Source: Acidobacteriota bacterium (GTDB lineage Bacteria; Acidobacteriota; Terriglobia; Terriglobales; Acidobacteriaceae). Taken from it: a stretch of DNA of 36,356 nucleotides. The position numbers and the translations under genes are program-made. The stretch is from NCBI GenBank assembly GCA_021828835.1, contig JAJZCY010000011.1:1-36356 (forward strand), in the 5' to 3' direction. Positions within the stretch are counted from its first letter, which is position 1; every line of letters begins with the position of its first letter. This document shows, piece after piece, positions 1 through 7,535 of this stretch. The notes below the pieces were generated by a model that was not told the DNA's origin, made no database searches, and saw only the letters and a program-made list of their open reading frames with translations.

Positions 1-2
1 CA

Positions 3-119
3 GGCACGACCGCCCCGCTGGCGGTGGGCGCACCGGCCGACCTGGTTGCGGTCGATCCAAATGGCAAGTTAATCGCGACGATCCTCGAAGGCCGCCTCAC
101 AGCGGCCCGCGGGCTCTAA
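3..119 (+). CDS. nagA: C-terminal fragment of probable N-acetylglucosamine-6-phosphate deacetylase (5' end outside window)
   Basis: The frame is open from the window edge and ends at TAA 117-119, giving 38 residues. The stretch VGAPADLVAVDPNGK followed by an IATILEGR-type end resembles the C-terminal beta-strands of amidohydrolases such as NagA, where a G-x-x-ADLV-D segment closes the composite domain. NagA removes the acetyl group from GlcNAc-6-phosphate. The gene converges on, and overlaps by 4 bp, a BadF-type kinase of the GlcNAc kinase group, which supports an amino-sugar role. So little of the protein is present that another amidohydrolase, such as a dihydroorotase-like enzyme, cannot be excluded. 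Confidence 0.55.
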   Translation, partial: GTTAPLAVGAPADLVAVDPNGKLIATILEGRLTAARGL

Positions 120-1033
120 GCAACCGGCTGCAGCAGCCGTTCGGCGCGCCAGAGGGCGCCCTCGAGCGGCACGGTGACGCTACCCTGCACGGGCATCTCT
201 GGCGCGGCGCTTTTGAGCGCCGCGAAAAACGCTTCACGCACGATCGCCATCTTCTCAATCACGCTGCCGGTCCAGGCGACCGGCACCTCACCGGCGATGG
301 CATGTTTCCTTTTGAGCTTGGAGCGAACCAGGAGAACGAAGTCGGCGAGATCGGCCGCCGCTTGGTGCAAGACTCCCAGCGCAACAGCATCCCCCGCTTC
401 GGCCAGCTCGTTAATGGCCGGTGCTAAGGCCGCGAAATCCGGGCCTGGCGTAGCATCACCAACGTTGATGAGTTCGTCGATGCTGGGGGTGCCCCAGATT
501 TCACCGACGCGGCCGAGCACCTGCTGAGGTTCTTCGCGATCGTATGCATTGAGAGCGCGCCGCACCGAGTGCAACCCGATCCAGTAGCCTGAGCCTTCGT
601 CGCCCAGCCGCGAGCTCCACCCGCCGGCACGCTCGCGGGAGCCATCCGGTGCGCGGCCGATGGTGTTGCTGCCGGTTCCGGCGATCTGGAAGATTCCCGG
701 CCCGCCGCGAAATGCCGCATCGAGAGCAATCACTTCATCGCCGACCACCTCGGCGCGTTCGGCGCCAAACTCGGTCAGCACGCCCGTAGCCCATTCCACA
801 ATGCCGGGCATCGCGGCGCTGGCCAGGCCACAGCAAGCCCCCTGCACCTTCTTCACTCCCGCCTGAGCCAGAACCTCGCGCAGCAATGCCCGCAGGTTCG
901 CATCGGCGGCTTCCGCGCCAACGCGCAACCGCTTGATGGATCCGCTCTGCGCTGATGCGATGATTGTGCCCTCTGCCGCTATCGAGGCACGCGTGTTCGT
1001 GCCTCCGCCATCAATCCCCAATACCAGGTTCAT
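116..1033 (-). CDS. BadF/BadG-family N-acetylglucosamine kinase-like protein
   Basis: This is a cytoplasmic ASKHA-fold sugar kinase of 305 aa, predicted to phosphorylate GlcNAc or a related amino sugar with ATP. Near the N-terminus is the phosphate-1 loop GIDGGGTNTRASI. Near residue 120 is GTGSNTIGR, followed by GGWSSRLGDEGSGYWIG, the long glycine signature that separates the BadF/GlcNAc kinase group from ROK kinases. A GTG at 1039 would add two residues. The ATG at 1033 is preferred because it follows a GAGAGTGGGA purine tract and begins MNLVLGIDGGG. It follows the phosphodiesterase homologue with only about 9 bp between them, so the two are probably cotranscribed. Its stop overlaps that of the convergent nagA fragment. 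The substrate is inferred from family and neighbour. Confidence 0.8.
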   Translation of the reverse strand: MNLVLGIDGGGTNTRASIAAEGTIIASAQSGSIKRLRVGAEAADANLRALLREVLAQAGVKKVQGACCGLASAAMPGIVEWATGVLTEFGAERAEVVGDEVIALDAAFRGGPGIFQIAGTGSNTIGRAPDGSRERAGGWSSRLGDEGSGYWIGLHSVRRALNAYDREEPQQVLGRVGEIWGTPSIDELINVGDATPGPDFAALAPAINELAEAGDAVALGVLHQAAADLADFVLLVRSKLKRKHAIAGEVPVAWTGSVIEKMAIVREAFFAALKSAAPEMPVQGSVTVPLEGALWRAERLLQPVA

Positions 1034-1042
1034 TCCCACTCT

Positions 1043-2329
1043 CTAGTTCTCCGGCCCGCCGTCGTCCCGCAGGGTTCCCGACAGGATATTGAGATTCCCG
1101 TCGTTCTTCGGCGCGGTAAGGCCCAGAAGATGCGCGACCCACCCATACAGATTAACGTTCTCGAACGGCTCCACGGTGCTTCCTGCCACGATGTCCGGAC
1201 CCGAGGCAATGAAAACCGCTTTCATCTCGGCCACCACCGCGGGATTAAAGCCGTCCACCGCGCGCGGTTCGGTACGCGATGCAGCGGTCGCGCGAAGCGC
1301 GTAAGCGCCTGTCGCCACCACCACCGGATCGCCTAAACGCGGATTGCCGTTCATGTGCAGATCCGCCGGGAAATCCTTGAGGCGATATGCGATGAATTCG
1401 GAAGTGGCCTTCTTAAGCTGATCGTAGGCCTGCACGCGATCACGCTCGGTCTTGCCGTACAGCAATACACCCTCGGTCTGGAAGGCCTGCAAAGGCGCAT
1501 ACCCGGCAAGCGTAATCCATTCGCCCTGCGGCTTCGCGAAACCGCGATCGCTCACAATCACCAGATCGACCGGAAGTCCTGTTGCGTGAAGCTCTGCTTG
1601 AAACCTGCCAATAGTCGCGTCGAGTCTGCGCACAGCGGCCAGTGTCTGCGGGGCGTCGGGGCCGAACTCGCGGGATTGCCTGCCCGGCTCATCGAGCGCC
1701 ACTGTCATCAAGCGTGGCCGCTTTTCCGGAGGGAGACGCAGCCAATCAAGCACCTGCCGCAGGGCTCGATCGGCCGACACATCTCCCGCAGCCACATCAT
1801 AGGTCGGGCGTGCTCCTGCGATCTCTGCGGCACAGCCGGTCCAGCCGATGCAAGCGGTGCGGATGCCCTGCTTTTCGGCCAGGCTCCACAGCGGCGTTCC
1901 ACTGTACCAGTGCGCTTCCGCGGCACTCCGGCGCTCCGAGGCCAGGTAGCGCGCTTGGCGTGCGGGATCCCAAAAAACATCGGCCACGATGCCATGCTGA
2001 CCTGGATAGAGACCGGTGGCGATGGTGAAGAGATTTGGAGCCGATTCGGCGGGAAAGACCGGCAACATGCCTTTGGGCGCCCAGGTTCCCTGCTTGGCAA
2101 GAGCCAACAGATGCGGGGCGGGAGCGCGCTGGGGATCGTCCCAGCGAAGACCTGACATTGCAATCAGCACCACGGAGGGCGAGGCCGCCGTGGCGCTGTG
2201 CGTTGTCCCGGCCACCTGAGCCCGCAATTCAGTTCGGCCACAGGCCAGAATCGCAGTTGCCCAGAGCACTGCCGCCAGGGCCGACCGGCCGCTCGCGCTT
2301 CTCCCTGCCAATGATTTCATTCCTGCCAT
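1043..2329 (-). CDS. Exported nucleotide pyrophosphatase/phosphodiesterase (alkaline phosphatase fold) homologue with degraded active site
   Basis: The 428-aa product begins with a signal peptide whose ILAC segment could be a lipobox (Cys30). The fold is that of type I phosphodiesterase/NPP proteins: GLRWDD, then LPVFPAESAPN, then GLYPGQHGIV, and a C-terminal VNLYGWVAHLLGL. The metal ligands are largely missing. The usual ISIDG Asp is AMSG (Ser59). EPDxxGH is DEPGRQSR, so both Asp and His are lost. SDHG is SDRG (Asp261 kept, His replaced by Arg262). The late HGYDN His is replaced (DGFN, near residue 359). A Ser (about 96) sits where the nucleophilic Thr normally is. It is therefore either a pseudoenzyme or an enzyme of altered chemistry. 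ATG 2329 or 2320 is preferred because earlier codons overlap the upstream gene. It lies between a metallophosphoesterase and a sugar kinase on the same strand. Confidence 0.8.
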   Translation of the reverse strand: MAGMKSLAGRSASGRSALAAVLWATAILACGRTELRAQVAGTTHSATAASPSVVLIAMSGLRWDDPQRAPAPHLLALAKQGTWAPKGMLPVFPAESAPNLFTIATGLYPGQHGIVADVFWDPARQARYLASERRSAAEAHWYSGTPLWSLAEKQGIRTACIGWTGCAAEIAGARPTYDVAAGDVSADRALRQVLDWLRLPPEKRPRLMTVALDEPGRQSREFGPDAPQTLAAVRRLDATIGRFQAELHATGLPVDLVIVSDRGFAKPQGEWITLAGYAPLQAFQTEGVLLYGKTERDRVQAYDQLKKATSEFIAYRLKDFPADLHMNGNPRLGDPVVVATGAYALRATAASRTEPRAVDGFNPAVVAEMKAVFIASGPDIVAGSTVEPFENVNLYGWVAHLLGLTAPKNDGNLNILSGTLRDDGGPEN

Positions 2330-2370
2330 TGTACCGGCTTGGCGGAAACAGATGCTGTGCTTCCTGTTGG

Positions 2371-3927
2371 CTATTTCGCCGCCGCACAGACACACGAGCG
2401 ATAAGCGCTGGCACTCATGTTGGAGAGCGCGCAAACGTACTGCGGCCAGAACGGCTTCAACTCGGGAATGTCTCTCCCCACAAAGAAGTTTCGGGCATAG
2501 CTCTCGCTGGCGCGCTGCGTGGCGGAGGGATCCGCGGAGAAGCTTTGGACCAGGGCCGCGACTGAAGGGGAATCAAACTTCGCTTGGTGATATTCCTGCC
2601 CGAAGTCGTATTCCTCAGTCCAGCTCGTGCCGATGCCGGTTTGGTTGGAAGCAGCGATCACCTGGTAGTCCTTCAGCGTAGCCGAACCGGGTGCGACGCG
2701 CGCCACCAGGAAGGAGGGATGGTTTCCATCCACAGGAGAAATGGAAGGGACCAGTTTGGCCGCAACTGCGGAACCGCCGCTCCCGGCCTGGCGCGAACGC
2801 AACAGGCGGATCTCATCCATGTGGGTGTGCGCAAAGACGGCAAGACGCACCACGTCGCTGAAATCCGCCAGCGTCTGCCCCAGGGCGTTCGAACTAAGAA
2901 AATCCACCGGCGGCTGTCCCGCGCACACATTCACAGCCTTCCGCACCGTCGCGTAGGGATCGATTCCGGGAGGGATGTGCGCCACCACCCAGACATGTTG
3001 ACGGTTGCGCCGCGCGGCTTCCAGTTGCCCTTGCAGCCACGCGACCTGCGACCGGCCAGCTTGCAGATCCGGCTTCCCGGAGCACGGCTGGTACTTCACC
3101 GCCTCAAAGAGGTTGTCGAGCACGAGCAGGCGTGTTTTGTGAAAGGGCGGCGGCAGCGCAGCGCTGTAATCGCCCTCGGCGGCGAAGCTCTTCAGCGCAG
3201 CTTCGTGCAGCGGGCCGTGCACATCTTTGGTGAATGCGGGCGCCAGGGCAAGCAGGAACGGACTGCCGGCATTGATTTCATAATCACCGCAATCGGTGTC
3301 GTTGTTGCCCAACGAGGCAAACACCGGCGTTCCGGGAAAGGTAATGCGCACCTGGAGCAGAACAAACTCGATGGTCTTCTCGACAAATGCCCGGTACTGC
3401 GCAGGACGCGCACCGGGAAAAGTTGCATCGAACTTGCAGCGAAAGGCATGCGCCACGAGATCGCCGCTCAGCACAATGTAGCTGGGGCGGCTGGCGTGCG
3501 ACCGCATCGCAGTCAGGCTGGACCGGAGCAGCGGGTACGAGGTGTCCTCTCCGCGCACGTGGCAGGTCTGCTCCAGTGCCGCGAATCGCTGCTGCCGGTC
3601 TCCAGAATCTGGAGATGCGAAGATCGAAGCCCATTTCTCAACCGGCGCCTCCGCGAGCCTCCGCACCTTGACCGGATCCCAGAAGGCCTCGAAGTGAACG
3701 TCGCTGGTCAGGAGCACCGGAACGGTCTGGAACCGCACGGCTGGCTCGGCCTGCGCCGGGATGGCACCCAGCCAAACCGCGAAAAGAAAAATCAACACAG
3801 CGATGGAATATTCGCCGACGTACTGCAATCCTGCTCTTCTCAAGCTCCGGCCCCCTTGTGCATACCAACCTGTAGCGGCACCAGTAGAATAGCGACCAAC
3901 CCGAGGCGAAGTCCTGCTGCAATCCAT
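2371..3927 (-). CDS. Exported calcineurin-like metallophosphoesterase, acid-sphingomyelinase-like
   Basis: The 518-aa protein has a hydrophobic signal segment (about residues 41-60, ending AIPAQA) followed by the ordered motifs of dimetal phosphoesterases: SDVHF (D76, H78), SGDLVAH (about 154-160), GNNDTDCGDY (about 207-216, where the family usually has GNHD/E), AHIPPG (about 316-321) and AHTHMDE (about 366-372). The IPPG and HTHMDE forms resemble acid sphingomyelinase-type phosphodiesterases more than simple phosphatases. The likely role is phosphoester hydrolysis outside the cytoplasm; the substrate is unknown. The ATG at 3927 leaves about 40 residues before the hydrophobic core. A TTG at 3843, preceded by AAGGGGG at good spacing, would give a normal signal peptide and may be the true start. 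The next gene begins about 41 bp downstream. Confidence 0.8.
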   Translation of the reverse strand: MDCSRTSPRVGRYSTGAATGWYAQGGRSLRRAGLQYVGEYSIAVLIFLFAVWLGAIPAQAEPAVRFQTVPVLLTSDVHFEAFWDPVKVRRLAEAPVEKWASIFASPDSGDRQQRFAALEQTCHVRGEDTSYPLLRSSLTAMRSHASRPSYIVLSGDLVAHAFRCKFDATFPGARPAQYRAFVEKTIEFVLLQVRITFPGTPVFASLGNNDTDCGDYEINAGSPFLLALAPAFTKDVHGPLHEAALKSFAAEGDYSAALPPPFHKTRLLVLDNLFEAVKYQPCSGKPDLQAGRSQVAWLQGQLEAARRNRQHVWVVAHIPPGIDPYATVRKAVNVCAGQPPVDFLSSNALGQTLADFSDVVRLAVFAHTHMDEIRLLRSRQAGSGGSAVAAKLVPSISPVDGNHPSFLVARVAPGSATLKDYQVIAASNQTGIGTSWTEEYDFGQEYHQAKFDSPSVAALVQSFSADPSATQRASESYARNFFVGRDIPELKPFWPQYVCALSNMSASAYRSCVCAAAK

Positions 3928-4037
3928 TAAGAAGCTTTCTGAGCCTTGAATTCTCCCGAGACAAGCCGCCTCGGTATGGCACAATGAACTGTCCGGAGTA
4001 GCAGCTGTTCCCCGTGACTCTCCGGCGGGATCGCGCA

Positions 4038-4961
4038 ATGGCTTTGCTTCGTTCCGCCTTCATCGCTCTCTCCCATAATCGCCCACTCCGCCATTTCCTC
4101 GAACACTCCCGAACAGGTGTCAGGCTCAGTTCCCGTTTCATTGCGGGTCTGCAGCTTGAAGACGCCATTCGGGTGGCGGAGTCCATGAACCGTCAAGGCA
4201 TAGCCGTAACTCTGGACTCGCTGGGGGAGAGCGTTACCTCAGAAGGCGAGGCGCACCGCGCCGCAGAGGCTTACCATCGCCTGCTCGACGTGATTGCGGA
4301 GCGAAAGCTCAACGCCAATGTCAGCGTCAAGCTGACTCAGATGGGACTTGAGCAGTCTCCGCAACTGGCGGAACAGATCGCAGCCAACCTGGCCCAGCAC
4401 GCGCGCGCGGGCGGCAACTTTGTCCGCATTGACATGGAAGATTCGCGGCTGACCCAGATCACGCTGGATATCGTGCGCCGGCTGCATGCCCAGGCGGGAC
4501 TGCGAGGCGCCATCGGCATCGTGATCCAGGCCTACCTCTACCGGTCGCAGGCCGACATCGAGCAACTGCTCGCCGATGGGATCCGCGTGCGCTTGTGCAA
4601 GGGGGCCTACAAGGAGCCTCCCGAGGTTGCTTATCCGCGGAAATACGACGTGGATAAGAACTATGTCCGCCTTACACAAATGCTGCTCGAAAGTCCCCAC
4701 TACCACGCGCTCGCAACGCATGACGAACACATGATTGCGGCCGCAAAGTCCTTCGCAGCCGCCCACGGCATTGATCGCAGCCACTTCGAGTTCCAGATGC
4801 TGTACGGCGTGCGCCGGGACCTGCAGCGGCAATTGGTGCAGGAAGGGTATCGGGTGCGCGTCTACGTGCCCTTCGGGACGGAGTGGTACCCCTACTTCAT
4901 GCGCCGGCTCGCAGAACGGCCAGCCAATGTGGTCTTCATGGCGCGGAACTTTTTCCGCTGA
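4038..4961 (+). CDS. putB: Proline dehydrogenase (monofunctional)
   Basis: The 307-aa FAD enzyme oxidises L-proline to delta-1-pyrroline-5-carboxylate. PRODH-barrel signatures visible are VTLDSLGE near the N-terminus, NVSVKLTQMG, a VRIDMEDS strand, GIVIQAYLYRS, RVRLCKGAYKEP, ALATHDE, and the C-terminal FEFQMLYGVRRD followed by YFMRRLAERPAN, whose paired arginines bind the proline carboxylate in this family. The length is typical of the one-domain enzyme. The P5C dehydrogenase partner is not in the window. ATG 4038 follows CGGCGGG about 9 bases upstream; a GTG at 4014 would add eight residues. It is divergent from the metallophosphoesterase and ends three bases before the stop of the convergent zinc-ribbon gene. 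The symbol putB is used for monofunctional enzymes; pruA-type naming also exists. Confidence 0.92.
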   Translation: MALLRSAFIALSHNRPLRHFLEHSRTGVRLSSRFIAGLQLEDAIRVAESMNRQGIAVTLDSLGESVTSEGEAHRAAEAYHRLLDVIAERKLNANVSVKLTQMGLEQSPQLAEQIAANLAQHARAGGNFVRIDMEDSRLTQITLDIVRRLHAQAGLRGAIGIVIQAYLYRSQADIEQLLADGIRVRLCKGAYKEPPEVAYPRKYDVDKNYVRLTQMLLESPHYHALATHDEHMIAAAKSFAAAHGIDRSHFEFQMLYGVRRDLQRQLVQEGYRVRVYVPFGTEWYPYFMRRLAERPANVVFMARNFFR

Positions 4962-4964
4962 CGC

Positions 4965-5225
4965 CTATTCGTATTTTTTGCGATGCCGCCGGCCGGGCTT
5001 GTGCCGAAGCCGGAGATAGGTCTTCTTTCGGCACTCCGCGCATTCCCACGGATAGTAGCCCAGCAGAGGGAGAATGCGATTCTCCCAAAAGCCTGCTCGC
5101 GCATTCCGCCGTAGGGTATGGCTCCCACAGGCAGGGCACTGGATCACCGTAGCAGCGTTGTCCCTGTTGTCCGATGATTGCTGCGAATCGCGATGCTCTT
5201 CCCCAGTTAACATCTGTCCCGACAT
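4965..5225 (-). CDS. Small zinc-ribbon protein of unknown function
   Basis: An 86-residue basic protein. It has one likely zinc ribbon: IQCPACGSHTLRR, then about 20 residues, then WECAECRKK, giving two CxxC pairs. The tail RLRHKPGRRHRKKYE is strongly basic and could contact nucleic acid. There is no signal peptide or transmembrane segment. ATG 5225 is chosen because CGGGG lies just upstream on the coding strand; the longer frame to 5345 has a non-conserved-looking N-terminus. The gene is downstream of hemH on the same strand, after a 135-bp gap, and is convergent with proline dehydrogenase. No specific function can be assigned. Confidence 0.6.
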   Translation of the reverse strand: MSGQMLTGEEHRDSQQSSDNRDNAATVIQCPACGSHTLRRNARAGFWENRILPLLGYYPWECAECRKKTYLRLRHKPGRRHRKKYE

Positions 5226-5360
5226 GGATCCCCGTAGCTTTACCTTCGATTGATTTGCAGAGAATGTCCCTCGAGAAAGACTATTTTCAGATCTTTCCCG
5301 CCGCATTGTGTACTGCGTGGTAATTTCAAAACGCTGGGGAAGCAAATTCGGAACAAAAGA

Positions 5361-6347
5361 CTACTCTTTCAATCGTGCCAGGCTTTGTTTCGCCAGGTCT
5401 GAGACTGCTTTGGCCAGAATCGGGGAAGTGTTGAGAGACTCCGGTCTTTCGAGACGTATACCCAAGTTGACGGAATAATCCCGAAAGAGTTTATCCACAT
5501 CATACAAAATCTCAATGTGGTCGCACAGAAAGCCGATCGGCTGGAGAATCAAGTGACGCACGCCAGTCGCAGCGATCTGGTCGAGAGTTTCCTCCACGCA
5601 GGGTCCAAGCCATGGTCCGCCGTTCGCTCCCTGGCTCTGGAACGCAAACCACCATTGGGGAATCTCCGGAACGCGCGCAGCGACTAGCTCCGCCGTATGC
5701 CGGGCCTCATCGGCATAGGGATCGGCGCCTTGACCCGGCCAGAGACGTGGCCCGCTGTCTCCCTCAGGCGGCGGCTGGACGGTGCGCAGCGGCACGCTAT
5801 GCGCTGTAAACAGGACCGGAACGGCATAGCCTGCCTCCGCACGCAGCTTCTCCCAGGCCGGCCGCAACCGGTCCGCAAAGGCGTCGGCCAGCAGCGGATG
5901 CCGGGCCCAACCCTCCGTAAAGTCAATGCGAAGCCCCCCAGCCTCTGCCTCCACTGCCCGCCGGTAGAGGCCTACGCTGGTGCGCGAGTTCTGCGGAGCC
6001 ATGCAGATCACAGCCGCCTCTTCGACGCCGTCCGCCCGCATCTGCTTCACTACCTCGGGAATGTAAGGACGCCAGTTGCGCATCCCCACATAGACCGGCA
6101 CCGGGATTCCTGCTGCTGCCAGTTCAGCTCCAACCAGCCTCGCCTGCTGGAAGGTGATCTCCGTCAGCGGGCTCTTGCCGATCAAGGAATAGCGGTGCTG
6201 AATCTCTTCAACGACCGCTGGAGGGAGGGGGCGGCCACTCACCACGTTACGAAGGTACTCTGGGATTTGATCGATCGTCTCCGGCGTCCCATGCGCCAGA
6301 AGCAGCACGGCCTGCTTAGGCACGGGCACCCTCCAGGCTGAACTCAT
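5361..6347 (-). CDS. hemH: Ferrochelatase (coproporphyrin or protoporphyrin)
   Basis: The 328-aa enzyme inserts Fe2+ into the porphyrin at the end of heme synthesis. It starts with a typical VLLLAHGTPET strand. It contains VGMRNWRPYI, the catalytic-histidine segment LFTAHSVP, and FLCDHIEILYDVD, where the Glu of the HIE element is the metal-site acid of ferrochelatases. The short length with no C-terminal extension fits the soluble bacterial form. Whether the substrate is coproporphyrin III or protoporphyrin IX cannot be decided from this window. Its ATG lies inside the 3' end of hemE (32-bp overlap), so the two are almost certainly cotranscribed and probably translationally coupled. Confidence 0.93.
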   Translation of the reverse strand: MSSAWRVPVPKQAVLLLAHGTPETIDQIPEYLRNVVSGRPLPPAVVEEIQHRYSLIGKSPLTEITFQQARLVGAELAAAGIPVPVYVGMRNWRPYIPEVVKQMRADGVEEAAVICMAPQNSRTSVGLYRRAVEAEAGGLRIDFTEGWARHPLLADAFADRLRPAWEKLRAEAGYAVPVLFTAHSVPLRTVQPPPEGDSGPRLWPGQGADPYADEARHTAELVAARVPEIPQWWFAFQSQGANGGPWLGPCVEETLDQIAATGVRHLILQPIGFLCDHIEILYDVDKLFRDYSVNLGIRLERPESLNTSPILAKAVSDLAKQSLARLKE

Positions 6348-7410
6348 GGACCATCTTCACCGCCGCCTGCACGTTCTCCACGGGCGTGCCGGGAACGATG
6401 CCGTGTCCAAGGTTGAAGATATGCCCCGGGCGGCCGGCGGCGCTGCGCAGAATCTCCCTCACGCGCTCCTCCAGAATCTCCTGGGGAGCAAACAGCGTGA
6501 TGGGGTCCAGATTTCCCTGCACCGCGTGCGCGTGTCCCGCCTCGCGCCAGGCCACATCCAGCGGCTGGTGCCAGTCCAGGCCGATCACATCGGCGCCGGT
6601 CTGAGCCATCGTGGAGAGCAAGCCAGCGGTCTCCACGCCAAAGTAGATGACCGGCACGCCCATCTGCTGTACCGCCTGCACCAGGCGCCTGGACGCCTCG
6701 AAGGCATACGAGCGATAGTCCGTCAGCGAGAGCGAACCCACCCAGCTATCGAAGATCTGGATCACCTCGGCGCCGGCCTGTACCTGCAACTGGCAGTACT
6801 CGGTGAGCACGGAAACCAGCTTGTCCAGCAGACTGGTCCAGGCCGCTGGATCGCTATACATGAGCTTCTTGGTCTCGATGTAATTGCGCGAGCCGCCGCC
6901 CTCGATCATGTAGCTGGCCAGGGTATACGGTGCGCCGCAGAACCCGATGATGCCGATGCGATCCCGGAAATGTGCTGCCACTTTCTGGATGGCGCGAGCC
7001 ACATAGTCCAGGTCGGCGGCGCGGTCCGTACGCAGCAATCGCACATCCTCGGCGTTGCGAACCGGATGGTGCACAACCGGCCCCTCACCCGCCTGGAACT
7101 CGAAATCCAGCCCCATCGGCTCGAGCGGCAGCAGCAGGTCTGCGAAGATGATGGCCGCGTCCACGCCCAGCTTTTCGGCCGCGGTGATGGTCACCTCGGC
7201 GGCCAGATCCGGCTGCTTGCAGATCTCCACCAGCGTATGGTGCTGGCGAACGTCGCGGTATTCCTGCATGTAGCGGCCGGCCTGGCGCAGAAACCAGACC
7301 GGTGTGCGGTCCACGGGTTTACGCAGGCATGCGCGCAGAAATCGGCTGCCAGAGAGCAGATTGTCCGCAAGGTTTTCGCCCCCATTCGGGCCGTGCTCTG
7401 TTGGTTCCAT
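6316..7410 (-). CDS. hemE: Uroporphyrinogen decarboxylase
   Basis: This 364-aa cytoplasmic TIM-barrel enzyme decarboxylates uroporphyrinogen III to coproporphyrinogen III. Diagnostic segments are FLRQAGRYMQEYRDVR near the N-terminus, IIFADLLLPLEPMG with the catalytic Asp, GFCGAPYTLASYM, QIFDSWVGSLS, VQGNLDPITL, and the C-terminal NLGHGIVPGTPVENV. ATG 7410 is chosen because the product then starts a few residues before the conserved core; the upstream frame to 7485 looks like leader sequence. No clear Shine-Dalgarno sequence is visible before it. Transcription is divergent from the enolase-superfamily gene. The 3' end overlaps hemH. Confidence 0.95.
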   Translation of the reverse strand: MEPTEHGPNGGENLADNLLSGSRFLRACLRKPVDRTPVWFLRQAGRYMQEYRDVRQHHTLVEICKQPDLAAEVTITAAEKLGVDAAIIFADLLLPLEPMGLDFEFQAGEGPVVHHPVRNAEDVRLLRTDRAADLDYVARAIQKVAAHFRDRIGIIGFCGAPYTLASYMIEGGGSRNYIETKKLMYSDPAAWTSLLDKLVSVLTEYCQLQVQAGAEVIQIFDSWVGSLSLTDYRSYAFEASRRLVQAVQQMGVPVIYFGVETAGLLSTMAQTGADVIGLDWHQPLDVAWREAGHAHAVQGNLDPITLFAPQEILEERVREILRSAAGRPGHIFNLGHGIVPGTPVENVQAAVKMVHEFSLEGARA

Positions 7411-7535
7411 AGGATTTGATTTTAATTTTAACGGAGCGGGAGCGAAGCGGCTTTGAATTTCCACCGAGCCGACCGAAACAAGCAAGCTTCCGGTTCGAGC
7501 TTCCCTGTCTGCAGCCCCTATGATGAACAGGACGG

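Noticed and set aside
2584-3930. Long plus-strand frame (448 codons) opposite the metallophosphoesterase
   Set aside because: Antisense shadow with Arg/His-rich composition; the minus-strand product has five ordered metal motifs.
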